Notes: a model not told the origin generated them from the sequence alone. A DNA stretch of 64,000 nucleotides from Rhizobium sp. SL42 (GCF_021729845.1 NZ_CP063397.1:1874001-1938000); one strand, 5' to 3'. Shown: positions 51,878-62,428, numbered from the stretch's first letter. Made by a program: numbers and translations.

Positions 51878-52774
51878 ATGGCTTTGAAGGTGGAAGACGT
51901 GACGGGCCATCCCGGCTTTATCGAGGCATTGCAGGGATTTGCCGCCACGCTTCGAGCGCAGTTCGATGAAAGTCCCCGGCTGTCACGCATGCTGGCGTCG
52001 CATCAGCGGTGGCTATTGAGCCAGGCTGCCTTTGCCCTACAGCTCGAATACGATGCCAGCCAGCCGGGAAGCGGCCTGACGACCACGAACCTGCGCGAGA
52101 TCATCACGTCCAGCAATGCGGCGAGCCGCAACACCGTGCTCAACTTCCTCGACCAGTTGCTGAGCTATCGCTTCCTGCGCATCGCCGGGGAAAGCAACCG
52201 TCGCCCACGCCGCTATGAGGCAACCGAAATCTCCACGGCGGCGATGTATCGCTGGGTTCTGGCCAATCTCTCCGTTCTTGATCGGCTTGACGGAGCAGGG
52301 CGCGTGGCGCGGCTGATCGAAGAACCTGCGTTGATGCACAAGATACAGCCGCAGATCGCAAGGCGCGCCTGCCTTGATCCGCGCTGGCTCGAGCCGCCGC
52401 CGCGTGTGGCGCTGTTTTTATGGACCGAAGCCGGCGGCCTGGTGATGGACGATCTGATCCGCCGGGCGATCCATCTGGCGCCGGGTGCCGACGGTTACGA
52501 CATCGGCCGTATCGACGCCCGGCTGATGGCTGAGCAGTTCATGATATCGAGAACGCACCTGCAGCGCCTGGTGCGCCGTGCCGTCGAGACCGGTTGCCTC
52601 GCCTGGTCGGACAAAGCCAAGAGCCGGTATCTGCTGAAAGCTGATTTTCTAGCGGAATATTGCGGCTGGCAGGCGGTGAAATTCTCGATCGTCGATCATG
52701 CCTACGAGATGATCTGCGGGCCGGCCCGTCTGGAAGACCCGGAACCGCATCTGGCGGCGGTCTGCGAGGCGTGA
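51878..52774 (+). CDS. Putative DNA-binding protein with two winged-helix-like regions
   Basis: A 298-aa protein, not recognised. Residues about 65-110 (TTNLREIITSSNAASRNTVLNFLDQLLSYRFLRI) and 205-245 (ARLMAEQFMISRTHLQRLVRRAVETGCLAW) each resemble a winged helix-turn-helix. The rest is helical without membrane segments. ATG 51878 follows GGAG; TTG 51872 is in frame. Plausibly a transcription regulator. Target unknown. Confidence 0.7.
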   Translation: MALKVEDVTGHPGFIEALQGFAATLRAQFDESPRLSRMLASHQRWLLSQAAFALQLEYDASQPGSGLTTTNLREIITSSNAASRNTVLNFLDQLLSYRFLRIAGESNRRPRRYEATEISTAAMYRWVLANLSVLDRLDGAGRVARLIEEPALMHKIQPQIARRACLDPRWLEPPPRVALFLWTEAGGLVMDDLIRRAIHLAPGADGYDIGRIDARLMAEQFMISRTHLQRLVRRAVETGCLAWSDKAKSRYLLKADFLAEYCGWQAVKFSIVDHAYEMICGPARLEDPEPHLAAVCEA

Positions 52775-52871
52775 GCCTGCGAGCATTGGTTTACCGCAAT
52801 GCCTGATAGGCCGGGCGATTTCGCCGCGGGCCTCATCCTGTGTCGGGCTGTATTTTAAGCTATCGGATCAA

Positions 52872-53030
52872 TCAGAAAGCCAGCGGCTGAACCGCCGGAC
52901 GTTCGCCGCGTGACAGAGAGGCCTGACGCTGGCGGGCGGCGTGGGAATATTCGGCCGAGGCGTTGACGGCGTGGCCGATCTGATCAACGACCTGGCGCAG
53001 GCTGCGGACGGGATGGAAGGGTAGGGTCAT
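52872..53030 (-). CDS. Small 52-aa basic protein
   Basis: MTLPFHPVRSLRQVVDQIGHAV... : an amphipathic helix followed by a Gln/Arg-rich tail (HAARQRQASLSRGERP). ATG 53030 has AGAGGACTGACC upstream on the minus strand, and a promoter-like TTGCAC-N18-CTAATA precedes it. No known family recognised. Expression signals make it likely to be real. Confidence 0.6.
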   Translation of the reverse strand: MTLPFHPVRSLRQVVDQIGHAVNASAEYSHAARQRQASLSRGERPAVQPLAF

Positions 53031-53093
53031 GGTCAGTCCTCTGCTTTCGATGCATGTCAGCGTGAAGGTCTTTATTAGTTCATGACTGAACGT

Positions 53094-53110
53094 TTTGTGC
53101 AATGCACAAA
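53094..53110. promoter_or_regulatory. Palindrome TTTGTGCA-A-TGCACAAA
   Basis: Perfect 8-bp inverted repeat with a one-base centre, at the -35 region of the promoter proposed for the 52-aa gene. Operator candidate. Confidence 0.45.
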
Positions 53111-53286
53111 TCGAAGACCCTGCTATGCGCCATATGCAGGCGTGACCGCGGCAGGCCGCACCGAACTGTGCCGGGCTAGTAATCCCTGCGGATTATATCG
53201 GAAAAGCGGCGCTGATCGAATGCTGGCGGCACGATCCGCGCGTCGCTGAAGAAGCGCTGCGCGGCTAGGGCTTCACGCCAATTGGC

Positions 53287-53478
53287 TCAGGCGCGGAAAT
53301 CGGCGAACACGCTCGCCGGGCGAGCGATGCGACCATTGGCTTCGGTGAAGCGGGCGCTCAGTTGTTCGCAGGCGGCAAGTGCGGCGCCGCGGTGATAGGG
53401 GTTGCTTGTTCGTGCGTATTCGCCCGCGAGGCGCACGGTTTCAAACTTGCAGTGGATCGGGCGTGTGCGAAGGCTCAC
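53287..53478 (-). CDS. Small 63-aa protein
   Basis: GTG 53478, with AAGGA 7 bases upstream on the minus strand, gives 63 aa: SLRTRPIHCKFETVRLAGEYARTSNPYHRG then AALAACEQLSARFTEANGRI. Two Cys. It resembles short rhizobial hypothetical proteins but I recognise no domain. The frame upstream to 53598 is less protein-like. Confidence 0.55.
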   Translation of the reverse strand: MSLRTRPIHCKFETVRLAGEYARTSNPYHRGAALAACEQLSARFTEANGRIARPASVFADFRA

Positions 53479-53621
53479 GATGAAATTCCTTGTTAAGCAC
53501 GTCCTCCCTTTCTGCGGACAGATATCGCAGTGCAACATAGATTCGGCAAGCTCGCCAAGCGCGGCTCTGCCTTGCGTAAAACGCATGGCTGATTTCATAT
53601 TTCTTTAATGATGGCGCTTTT

Positions 53622-54503
53622 TTAGTCAGTTTCGCCGGTTTGGATCCGCGCGGCAAAGGCCAAAAGATCCTGCCAGGCCAATGCCTTGCTGGCCGGCGCG
53701 GTCAACAGCTCTTGCGGATGCAGGGTTGCCATGGATTGCACCGCGTGGCCGCCGGCGCCAAGCGAGCGCCACTGTCCGCGCAGGGCATGGATCGTGCCGT
53801 TCTCGCCAAAAAAGAATCGTGCGGCAAAATTCCCGAGCACCAGCACCTGTTTCGGTGCGGCAAGCGCGATCTGTCGTTCGATGAACGGCCGGCAGATCGC
53901 GCATTCCGGAACGGACGGCATGCGGTCGCCGGGCGGGCGCCAGGGAATGATGGTGGTGATCGTCACCGTCTCGCGGGTCTGGCCGATTGCGGCCAGCATC
54001 CGGTCGAGCATGAGGCCGGCGCGTCCGGAAAAGGCCTGTCCCTCGCGGTCGTCATCGGCGTTGGGCATCGGCCCGATCAGCATGATCCCGGATTCAGCAC
54101 CGCCCGCGGCCGAGATGGTCGAGCGGGCGCTGGTTTTCAGGTTGCAGCTGGCAAAGCCTTCGATGGCCGTCTTCAGTTCAGCCAGCGAGCGTGCGCTTTC
54201 AGCGGCAAAACGGGCTTCCGCCACGGCGTTTTCATCGGGAATGGCGGGCAGGGCAGAGGACAGCGACGGGGCCGGCCGTGCCGCCTGGCGTTCATTCGCG
54301 GATGTTCCGCGTTGTGCCTGCGCAGCGGAGGCCGCTTGCGGCTCGGGCGCTGTCCGCGCGACCTGCCGTGCCGTCTTCTCCGCGGCAAAGGCTGCGATCC
54401 TGTCGATCGGCTGATCTTCGACCAGCCACTCGACCCCGGCTTCCGCATGGAAATGCAAAAGCGCGGCCAGTTCGGCATGCGTCATGTCACGGGCTTGGAT
54501 CAT
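53622..54503 (-). CDS. Uracil-DNA glycosylase family protein (family 4/5-like)
   Basis: A 293-aa protein of the UDG fold. An N-terminal region of about 110 residues is Ala/Gln-rich and probably disordered. Then ASCNLKT, GPMPNADDDREGQAFSGRAG (uracil-pocket motif), ITTIIPWRPPGDR, CAICRPFIERQIALAAPKQVLVLG and TLHPQELLTAP (His loop). Cys residues in ASC and PECAIC could be iron-sulfur ligands as in family 4 enzymes. It would remove uracil from DNA. ATG 54503; ATG 54485 is possible. Confidence 0.85.
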   Translation of the reverse strand: MIQARDMTHAELAALLHFHAEAGVEWLVEDQPIDRIAAFAAEKTARQVARTAPEPQAASAAQAQRGTSANERQAARPAPSLSSALPAIPDENAVAEARFAAESARSLAELKTAIEGFASCNLKTSARSTISAAGGAESGIMLIGPMPNADDDREGQAFSGRAGLMLDRMLAAIGQTRETVTITTIIPWRPPGDRMPSVPECAICRPFIERQIALAAPKQVLVLGNFAARFFFGENGTIHALRGQWRSLGAGGHAVQSMATLHPQELLTAPASKALAWQDLLAFAARIQTGETD

Positions 54504-54579
54504 GGCCTTGTTCTAGCCTTGCCCGCCATCGTAATGCAAACCGATTCCGCGGTCGCAAGCCTGTCGCCAGCCTTTGGCC

Positions 54580-55872
<1,293 letters not shown>

Positions 55873-56024
55873 GGCCGCCGCTCCTTCATGGTGATACTGT
55901 CAGAGAATGCCGGTCAAGCCGGCACATGGCCCGGGCGTCTGGCCGGGCACGGGAAAGCGCGCCTGATGCCACAGGGGTGGCTGAAGGGCAAGCAGAAATG
56001 CTGCGTTGCGAAGCGCGGCAAGGT

Positions 56025-56225
56025 CTATCTGCGCCGCCGGACGAACAGGAGGACGGTAAAGCCGACAGCCGCGAGGATCGCGCCGCGCAGGATCCACGGC
56101 GTTTGGTTGATCATGAAACTGGAGGCCGGGTAGGGGAAGACGCCGGTTCCCTGGCCGATCCAGATCAGGCCGATCAGCGCGGCGAGCACGCAGATGACCT
56201 GCAATACGATACGAATGACTGCCAT
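56025..56225 (-). CDS. Small 66-aa membrane protein
   Basis: Two membrane helices (about 5-25 and 45-62) joined by a loop GQGTGVFPYPASSFMINQTPW, ending in RRRR. The loop motif (GVFPYPxSSFM) is shared by a family of tiny conserved bacterial membrane proteins. ATG 56225. Function unknown. Confidence 0.72.
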   Translation of the reverse strand: MAVIRIVLQVICVLAALIGLIWIGQGTGVFPYPASSFMINQTPWILRGAILAAVGFTVLLFVRRRR

Positions 56226-56408
56226 GACACGGATCCTCTGGACGAATAGGGGCATGCAAGCTTGGCAATGACGCGGCCGATATGCCGCCGTTTCACCGAA
56301 GGGCGCTGTGATGATGCGCACGAAGGGTGGCAAACATGCGCGTCGATAGTCATCTGGTCTCTGCACAGGCAGGCAATGGAGTGCCATGCCCGCCTGTGCC
56401 GATTGCAC

Positions 56409-57194
56409 TCAGTTCGATTTCGCCGCGCCGCCGTCGACGCGCAGCATGGTGCCGGTGATGTAGCTGGCCTGGGCCGAGCAGAGGAAGGCGCCGGCTGCGG
56501 CGAATTCCTCGACGGTGCCCAGTCGCTGGGCCGGGATCGACTTGACCGAAGCGCTGCGGATTTCCTCCAGCGACTTGCCGCTACGCTTGGCATTGGCGCC
56601 GTCGAGTTCATCGATGCGGTCGGTGTGGATCCGGCCGGGCAGCAGCATGTTGGCCGTCACGCCATAGGAGGCGACCTCCGAGGACAACGTCTTGTTCCAG
56701 CCGACGAGCGCGCCGCGCAGCGTGTTGGACAGCGCAAGGTTCGGGATCGGCTCGAACACGCCCGAGGACGCGACGGTGAGGATGCGGCCGAAGCCTTGCG
56801 TCTTCATCAGCGGCACGAGCGCATTGGTGAGCGTGATGACGCGCACGACCATGGACTGGAAGAAGTTGTAGAGCTTCTCGGCATCCATATCCTCGACCGT
56901 GCCGGGGGTCGGCCCACCGGTATTATTGACCAGGATGTCGATGCCGCCGAGCTTGTGATGCACTGCCGAAAGCATGGTATCGACGAAATGCGCGTCGGCG
57001 AGATCGGCAACGACATAGTCAGCCTTGCCGCCGGAAGCCTGGATCGCCGCGACATTGGCCTTCAGCTTGTCTTCCGTGCGGCCGCAGATCAGCACATGCA
57101 CGCCTTCAGCCGCAAGGACCTTGGCGATGCCGAGGCCAAGGCCGCGCGAAGCGGCGAGTACGAGAGCGCGTTTACCGGAAATACCGAAATCCAT
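56409..57194 (-). CDS. SDR-family oxidoreductase-like protein lacking the catalytic Tyr and Lys
   Basis: A 261-aa Rossmann-fold SDR. Cofactor loop LAASRGLGLGIA, NNTGGP and ASSGVFEPIPN are present, but where classical SDRs have YxxSK this has LALSN, so the Tyr and Lys of the catalytic tetrad are absent. It fits the atypical beta-ketoacyl-reductase-like SDR subgroup. C-terminal GTMLRVDGGAAKSN is typical. It heads an oxidoreductase group on the minus strand. ATG 57194. Confidence 0.88.
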   Translation of the reverse strand: MDFGISGKRALVLAASRGLGLGIAKVLAAEGVHVLICGRTEDKLKANVAAIQASGGKADYVVADLADAHFVDTMLSAVHHKLGGIDILVNNTGGPTPGTVEDMDAEKLYNFFQSMVVRVITLTNALVPLMKTQGFGRILTVASSGVFEPIPNLALSNTLRGALVGWNKTLSSEVASYGVTANMLLPGRIHTDRIDELDGANAKRSGKSLEEIRSASVKSIPAQRLGTVEEFAAAGAFLCSAQASYITGTMLRVDGGAAKSN

Positions 57195-57286
57195 GGCGAT
57201 GTCCTTGTCTGATGCAAATGTATTGAACGCAGTCTATCGAGCGTTGATGGCGGACGGAAGCCTGACCTCCGTCGGCAGTCGCAAAA

Positions 57287-58690
57287 TCAAAACGGCACCT
57301 TGCCCGGATTGAACAGGCCGTCCGGATCGAGCAAGGTTTTGAACTGCCGCGCGAGTGCCTGTTTTCCCGGGTCTGCGTGTTCGAGATAGGCACGGTGCTT
57401 GTCCAGCCCGACGCCGTGTTCAGCCGAAAAACTGCCGCCGCAGGCGGTGATCCCAGCATAGACGGCGTCTTCCACATCATGCTTGATGTCGGGCGAAAGA
57501 GGGCCGGGCGTGGCCAGCGCGATATGCAGATTGCCATCGGCAATATGACCATAGACATAGGTGTCGTAGCCGCTTCCGATTGATCGAAGGCGGTGGGTGA
57601 GTTCGGCCACATAGTGGTCGACGAGCGTCGGCGGCAGAGAGACGTCGAAAGAGGGAGCCTGTGGAAAAGCTGAAAAATAGAAGCCCGAGTCTTCGCGCAG
57701 GTCCCAGAAACGCCGCGCCTGCTCCGAAGATTGGGCGACGATGCCGCCCTTGATCTCGGCCGCGTCCCAGATTGCCGCGAGTTCTTCTTCGAGAAGCGAG
57801 GTCGCGTGGTCACCGCTCTGCGCCGATATTTCGACCAGAAGCAATGAGGCACGGTCTTCGAGCCATGAGAGGTCGAAACTCTTCAGCTGTGCATGGTCGC
57901 GCACATAGCGCGGCCACATCATTTCGGCGGCTTCGAGCAAGAGGGACGGATGGCGTCGCAGGCGTGCCGCGACCTCGAGCGCACGGCCGGCATTCGTAAC
58001 GCCGAGAAGGGCCACCGCCCGATGCGGCCGTATCCGCTCCACCTTCATCACCACCCGCGTCACGAAACCGAAGGCGCCTTCGCCGCCTATGAAGATTTGC
58101 TTGATGTCGGGGCCGGCCGACACCTTCACCACTCGTGTCATGTCCGACAGGATCTCGCTCGAGGGCAGGACGGCTTCCAGACCGAGGATCTGATGGCGCA
58201 TCACGCCATTGCGGAAGGCGAGGATGCCGCCGGCGTTGGTCGAAATCATGCCGCCGATGGTGGCGGATCCTCGCGAACCGAGATCGATGCCGGTGGTCAG
58301 ACCATGCGGCGCGAGTGCGGCCTGCAGCCCTTCCAAGGTCACCCCGGCTTCGACCTCGACGGTCTCCTCATCTGCATGGATGGCAATGACGCGGTTGAGC
58401 CGGGCGCTGGAAAGGATGACATCTCCATGCCGGCTGACGCCGCCGCCGACCAACCCGCTGAGGCCTCCTTGCGGAACGATCGCGACATGATTTGCCCGGC
58501 ACCAGGAAATCAGTGCCGCCGCCGCAGCCGTCGAAGCAGGCTGCGCCACGACGCCAGCGGCCAGATTAGTCGGATCCTCGCCGGGATGGCGGCCAGCCAT
58601 CGCGTCCGGACCGAGGATGCGCAGATCCGGGTGCAGCCCGTCGAGTGCGCGGGCGATATCATGGGGAGAGAGGGGCGGATGTGATGCCAT
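57287..58690 (-). CDS. FAD-linked oxidase (GlcD/D-lactate/2-hydroxyglutarate dehydrogenase type)
   Basis: A 467-aa flavoprotein. VPQGGLSGLVGGGV binds FAD pyrophosphate; DLGSRGSATIGGMISTNAGG follows. The C-terminal cap shows YGHIADGNLHIAL, GGSFSAEHGVGLDKH and LDPDGLFNPGKVPF, the standard end of the family. It oxidises a D-2-hydroxy acid; substrate open. ATG 58690 is preferred to the longer frame to 58951, whose extra part is low-complexity. Confidence 0.92.
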   Translation of the reverse strand: MASHPPLSPHDIARALDGLHPDLRILGPDAMAGRHPGEDPTNLAAGVVAQPASTAAAAALISWCRANHVAIVPQGGLSGLVGGGVSRHGDVILSSARLNRVIAIHADEETVEVEAGVTLEGLQAALAPHGLTTGIDLGSRGSATIGGMISTNAGGILAFRNGVMRHQILGLEAVLPSSEILSDMTRVVKVSAGPDIKQIFIGGEGAFGFVTRVVMKVERIRPHRAVALLGVTNAGRALEVAARLRRHPSLLLEAAEMMWPRYVRDHAQLKSFDLSWLEDRASLLLVEISAQSGDHATSLLEEELAAIWDAAEIKGGIVAQSSEQARRFWDLREDSGFYFSAFPQAPSFDVSLPPTLVDHYVAELTHRLRSIGSGYDTYVYGHIADGNLHIALATPGPLSPDIKHDVEDAVYAGITACGGSFSAEHGVGLDKHRAYLEHADPGKQALARQFKTLLDPDGLFNPGKVPF

Positions 58691-58769
58691 GGGAAAAGCC
58701 TGGAAATGTCTTTCGGCTTCTTCGCCGGAAAGACGGATCGCCGCAAGTGACGACGTTCGCTTTGCTCGC

Positions 58770-59681
58770 TCAAAGCTCCGCCGGAAAGCCCGGTGCGCGC
58801 AGATCCGTGCCGGTGGCGTCTTCGAGCAGCTTGACCACCTGCGACGACCAGGCGTCTCCGCCATAGGTGGAGCGGGCGCGGATGAAGGTCTGCAACGCAT
58901 GGCCGGCAAGATCGAGCGGTACGCCGTATTCGCGGCCGAAGCCGAGGGCAAAGCCGAGATCCTTGACCGCGAGATCCATGGTGAAATTGATGTTGTAACT
59001 GCCGTTCAGGATCACCTGGCCCTCGGTCTCGTGCACGAAGCTGTTGCCCGAGGAGGCCTTGATGATGTTGAAGGCACCGGTGAGGTCGATGCCGCCCTTC
59101 TTCGCCAGCATCAGCGCCTCGCCGGTCGCGATCAGGTGGATGAAGGCGAGCATGTTGGTGATCACCTTGATCACCGAGGCCTTGCCGAGCGGGCCGGCGC
59201 GGAAGATCTTGTTACCCATCGCTTCGAACGCCGGCAGGTGCAGGGCATGCAGGTCGGCGTCGCCACCGGTAATCACGGTGATCTCGCCGGAGGCCGCCAG
59301 ATGCACGCCGCCCGTGACCGGCGCCTCGAGCATGCGCACGCCATGATCGGCCGCAAGTTTGCCCAGTCTAAGCACCTCCTGCTCGTCGAGCGTGCTCATC
59401 TCGATCCAGGTTCTACCCGATTTCAGTCCGGCAAGGATGCCGCGCTCGCCGGCCAGCACCTTTTCGCTGACACGCGGCGAGGGCAGGCAGGTGATCACGG
59501 CATCGACGGCCTCTGCCACCGCTTGCGGATCGTCCGCCCAGCGTGCGCCACCGGCGAGAAGGTCTTTTGCGTTGTCCCGGTCGAGGTCATGGACCGTGAC
59601 GTCAAATCCTGCCCTGACCAGGCTGCCCGCCAGATGCCGGCCGAGATGGCCGAGACCGATGAAACCGTATGTGACTGCCAT
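58770..59681 (-). CDS. 3-hydroxyisobutyrate dehydrogenase-family NAD(P) oxidoreductase
   Basis: A 303-aa beta-hydroxyacid dehydrogenase. The NAD fold is GFIGLGHLGRHLAGSL; the substrate motif is EAPVTGGVHLAASGE; the catalytic Lys is in GKASVIKVITNML (about residue 171). With the FAD-linked oxidase and SDR downstream on the same strand it may belong to a hydroxy-acid pathway. ATG 59681. Confidence 0.9.
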   Translation of the reverse strand: MAVTYGFIGLGHLGRHLAGSLVRAGFDVTVHDLDRDNAKDLLAGGARWADDPQAVAEAVDAVITCLPSPRVSEKVLAGERGILAGLKSGRTWIEMSTLDEQEVLRLGKLAADHGVRMLEAPVTGGVHLAASGEITVITGGDADLHALHLPAFEAMGNKIFRAGPLGKASVIKVITNMLAFIHLIATGEALMLAKKGGIDLTGAFNIIKASSGNSFVHETEGQVILNGSYNINFTMDLAVKDLGFALGFGREYGVPLDLAGHALQTFIRARSTYGGDAWSSQVVKLLEDATGTDLRAPGFPAEL

Positions 59682-59896
59682 GTCGCGCTCTTCTCCTTCA
59701 GTCGTTGCAAGGGAGACTGCGCCAAAGCGGGCGGGTGTTCAAATGCAGTTTTTGGGGCGGGCACGTAATTGCTATCAAGGACAGGCCGGCCACGCGATAG
59801 GGTCAGGGATTTTGCCGGCGTTGTCGGCCGGCAAGAACGATCGCTGCGCGATCGATCTGTTTGCCAAAATCCATCGACCTTTGGTCATGCCGGCGA

Positions 59897-61294
59897 TCAG
59901 CGACGGCGCATCTCGTCGATCTGAGCGGTCAGCACGGCATACATGGCCGGATCCTGGCAATGGGCAACATTGAAGCGGAGGAAGGCGCCGGCCGATTGCG
60001 CCACGCTGAAGACATTGCCCGGCGCCAGGACCACGCCTTTTGCCAGGGCCGACTGTGCCAGTTCGGCCGAGTCCAGGCCGTCCGGCAGCCGGCACCAGAG
60101 ATAGAAGCCGCCGCGCGGCATGTGCCACGGCTCGATGCCGAGATGCTGCAGGCGTTCGGCGGTCTGGCGCCGTGCGCGCGCCAGCTTCTGGCGCAGTTCG
60201 TCCATGTGTTTGCGATAGTTGCCGCCGGCAAGAACGTCGAGGGTCAAGGCCGCGGCAACGGGACTTGCGCCACCGAAATTGGTCGCCACCTGCAGGTCGA
60301 CAAGCGCCTCGATCCAGTCCGCCCGGCAGGCGATGTAACCGCAGCGGACCGATGACGACAGCGTTTTGGAGAAGCTGCCGATGCGGATGACGCGGTGCAA
60401 TCCGTCAAGGGCCGCCAGCCGCGATGACGGCTCGGGCTCGAAATCGGCAAAGATATCGTCTTCGATGATCGTCAGGTCGTGCAGCGCTGCCGCGTTCAGC
60501 AGGCGGTGTGCGACCTGGGGCGCAAGCGTTGCCCCGGTCGGGTTGTGCAGGGCGGAATTGGTGATGTAGAGGCGGGGCTTCTCGGCGGCAAGCACAGCCT
60601 CGAAAGCGGCGACGTCCGGGCCGGTGGTCGTATACGGCACGCCGACGATCCTGACCTGATGGGCGCGCAGCAGCGCCTGGAAATTGAAATAGCAGGGATC
60701 GTCGATCAGCACGGTCTCGCCGGGCCGAAGCAGGAACCGGCACAGCAGGTCCAGCGCCTGGGTACCTGATCCGGTGAGCAGCAATTGCTCGGGTGCGGCT
60801 TGAATGCCATCTTCGGCAAAGCGCGACAGCAGCAGCCGACGCAGAGCCAGCGGGCCGCGCGTATTGCCGTAGTCCGACAGCAGCGCGTCATCGGCGCGCG
60901 ACAGGCTGCGCAGCGCCCGCCTGAGCGCCGTATTCGGCATCCACGCTGCCGGCAGCCAGCCACAGCCGGGCCTCAGCACCGCGGCATCTGCATCGAGCGA
61001 CTGGCGCGAGACCCAGAATGGATCGACCGCCCGCTCGAGCGGTGCGGATGCCTCGGCGAGCTTCAGGGGCATGAGCGCACTAGTCGAGACATAAAAGCCC
61101 GAACCGCGTTGCGCCCGGATCAGACCTTCCGCCGCCAGGCGGTCATAGGCCTCGACCACGGTGGAAGGGGAAACGCCCATCGTGCCGGCAAAGCTTCGAA
61201 TCGACGGCAGGCGGTCGCCGGAGCCCAGCGCCCGGCCGGCGATCCTTTGCCGGATGGCTGCCATCACCTCGCCGGTGCGCGTGTTGCTGTCCAT
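59897..61294 (-). CDS. MocR-family regulator (GntR wHTH plus aminotransferase-like domain)
   Basis: A 465-aa protein: N-terminal GntR winged helix (GDRLPSIRSFAGTMGVSPSTVVEAYDRLAAEGLI) fused to a fold-type I aminotransferase domain with the PLP Lys310 (GSFSKTLSSSVRCGY). MocR proteins sense PLP-linked metabolites. ATG 61294. It diverges from the EamA transporter at 61424, its probable target. Confidence 0.93.
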   Translation of the reverse strand: MDSNTRTGEVMAAIRQRIAGRALGSGDRLPSIRSFAGTMGVSPSTVVEAYDRLAAEGLIRAQRGSGFYVSTSALMPLKLAEASAPLERAVDPFWVSRQSLDADAAVLRPGCGWLPAAWMPNTALRRALRSLSRADDALLSDYGNTRGPLALRRLLLSRFAEDGIQAAPEQLLLTGSGTQALDLLCRFLLRPGETVLIDDPCYFNFQALLRAHQVRIVGVPYTTTGPDVAAFEAVLAAEKPRLYITNSALHNPTGATLAPQVAHRLLNAAALHDLTIIEDDIFADFEPEPSSRLAALDGLHRVIRIGSFSKTLSSSVRCGYIACRADWIEALVDLQVATNFGGASPVAAALTLDVLAGGNYRKHMDELRQKLARARRQTAERLQHLGIEPWHMPRGGFYLWCRLPDGLDSAELAQSALAKGVVLAPGNVFSVAQSAGAFLRFNVAHCQDPAMYAVLTAQIDEMRRR

Positions 61295-61342
61295 GGTTCT
61301 GAAACTCTCCGGAAGGCTCGACTGTATGGGCAATGAACCAGT

Positions 61343-61370
61343 ACAGTTTTGCTCAATTGTACCGAACTGT
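61343..61370. promoter_or_regulatory. Candidate MocR operator
   Basis: In the 129-bp divergent gap: ACAGTT (61343-61348) and AACTGT (61365-61370) form an inverted repeat, with overlapping GTACAGTT and TGTACCGAACTGT half-sites close to the CTGTACC-type sites of MocR regulators. Confidence 0.5.
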
Positions 61371-61423
61371 TGCTGTCTTCGCCAGTGTTCCAAAGCTAGG
61401 ACGGTGTCAGAAAGCGAGGGCCA

Positions 61424-62287
61424 ATGAAAACATCCATGGACGGTTGGGGCAGCGGTCTGCTCGGCGTATTGATCTTCAGTGGATCATTACCGGCGACACG
61501 CGTCGCCGTCGGCGGTTTTTCACCGCTGTTCCTGACTTCGGCGCGGGCCGTGATCGCAGCCCTGCTGGCCGCAGTCCTGCTGGTCATCTGGCGTCAGGCG
61601 CGTCCGGTTCGCCGCGACATGGTCTCGCTTGCCATCGTTGCGCTCGGTGTCGTCGTCGGTTTTCCGCTGCTGACCGCCTTGGCGCTGCAGACCATTACCG
61701 CGGCGCATTCGGTGGTTTTTGTCGGCCTGCTGCCCCTGATGACGGCAGTCTTTGCGGTCCTGCGCGGCGGAGAGCGACCCAAGCCACTGTTCTGGCTGTT
61801 CTCCTGCCTCGGCAGCGCCATCGTTGCCGGCTTCGCCCTGGTCACCGGTGACGCAACATCAAGCCTGGGCGATCTTCTGATGATCGCGGCCATTGTGCTC
61901 TGTGGATTGGGTTATGCCGAAGGCGCCCGGTTATCGCGCCGGCTCGGCGGCTGGCAGGTGATTTCCTGGGCGCTGCTGTTGTCGCTGCCGGTCATGGTCG
62001 CGCTTGCCCTGCTGACCATGCCCGTGTCCTGGCAGGCCGTCACCATGCCCGCATGGCTCGGGCTCGCTTATGTCTCGGTGTTCAGCATGCTGGTCGGTTT
62101 CGTCTTCTGGTATCGCGGACTTGCGCTCGGAGGGATCGCCGCGGTCGGCCAGTTGCAATTGTTGCAGCCGTTTTTCGGCCTGGCCCTTGCCGCGACGCTG
62201 CTGCACGAACAGGTGAGCCTCGGCATGCTGGCAAGCACGGTGGCGGTCGTGCTGTGCGTCGCCGGTGCAAAACGGTTCGCCCGGTAG
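61424..62287 (+). CDS. DMT-family (EamA) transporter divergent from MocR
   Basis: A 287-aa exporter with ten predicted helices and two EamA repeats (SARAVIAALLAAVLLVIWRQARPVRR; VFWYRGLALGGIAAVGQLQLLQPFFG). ATG 61424. The MocR/EamA divergent pair is a recurrent arrangement in which the regulator controls the exporter. Substrate unknown. Confidence 0.88.
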   Translation: MKTSMDGWGSGLLGVLIFSGSLPATRVAVGGFSPLFLTSARAVIAALLAAVLLVIWRQARPVRRDMVSLAIVALGVVVGFPLLTALALQTITAAHSVVFVGLLPLMTAVFAVLRGGERPKPLFWLFSCLGSAIVAGFALVTGDATSSLGDLLMIAAIVLCGLGYAEGARLSRRLGGWQVISWALLLSLPVMVALALLTMPVSWQAVTMPAWLGLAYVSVFSMLVGFVFWYRGLALGGIAAVGQLQLLQPFFGLALAATLLHEQVSLGMLASTVAVVLCVAGAKRFAR

Positions 62288-62428
62288 ACGGTATGCGCTG
62301 ACAGGTCGTTGGCCCCATCAGTCGTTCACAGTCGCTGCTTGGGGGAGGGCTGGCCGCCGGGCATTCTGCACATGGCGACAGCCCGAAACAGGGTAGGGGC
62401 ACTCCCTATTTTGCCTCTGGCTACCTGA

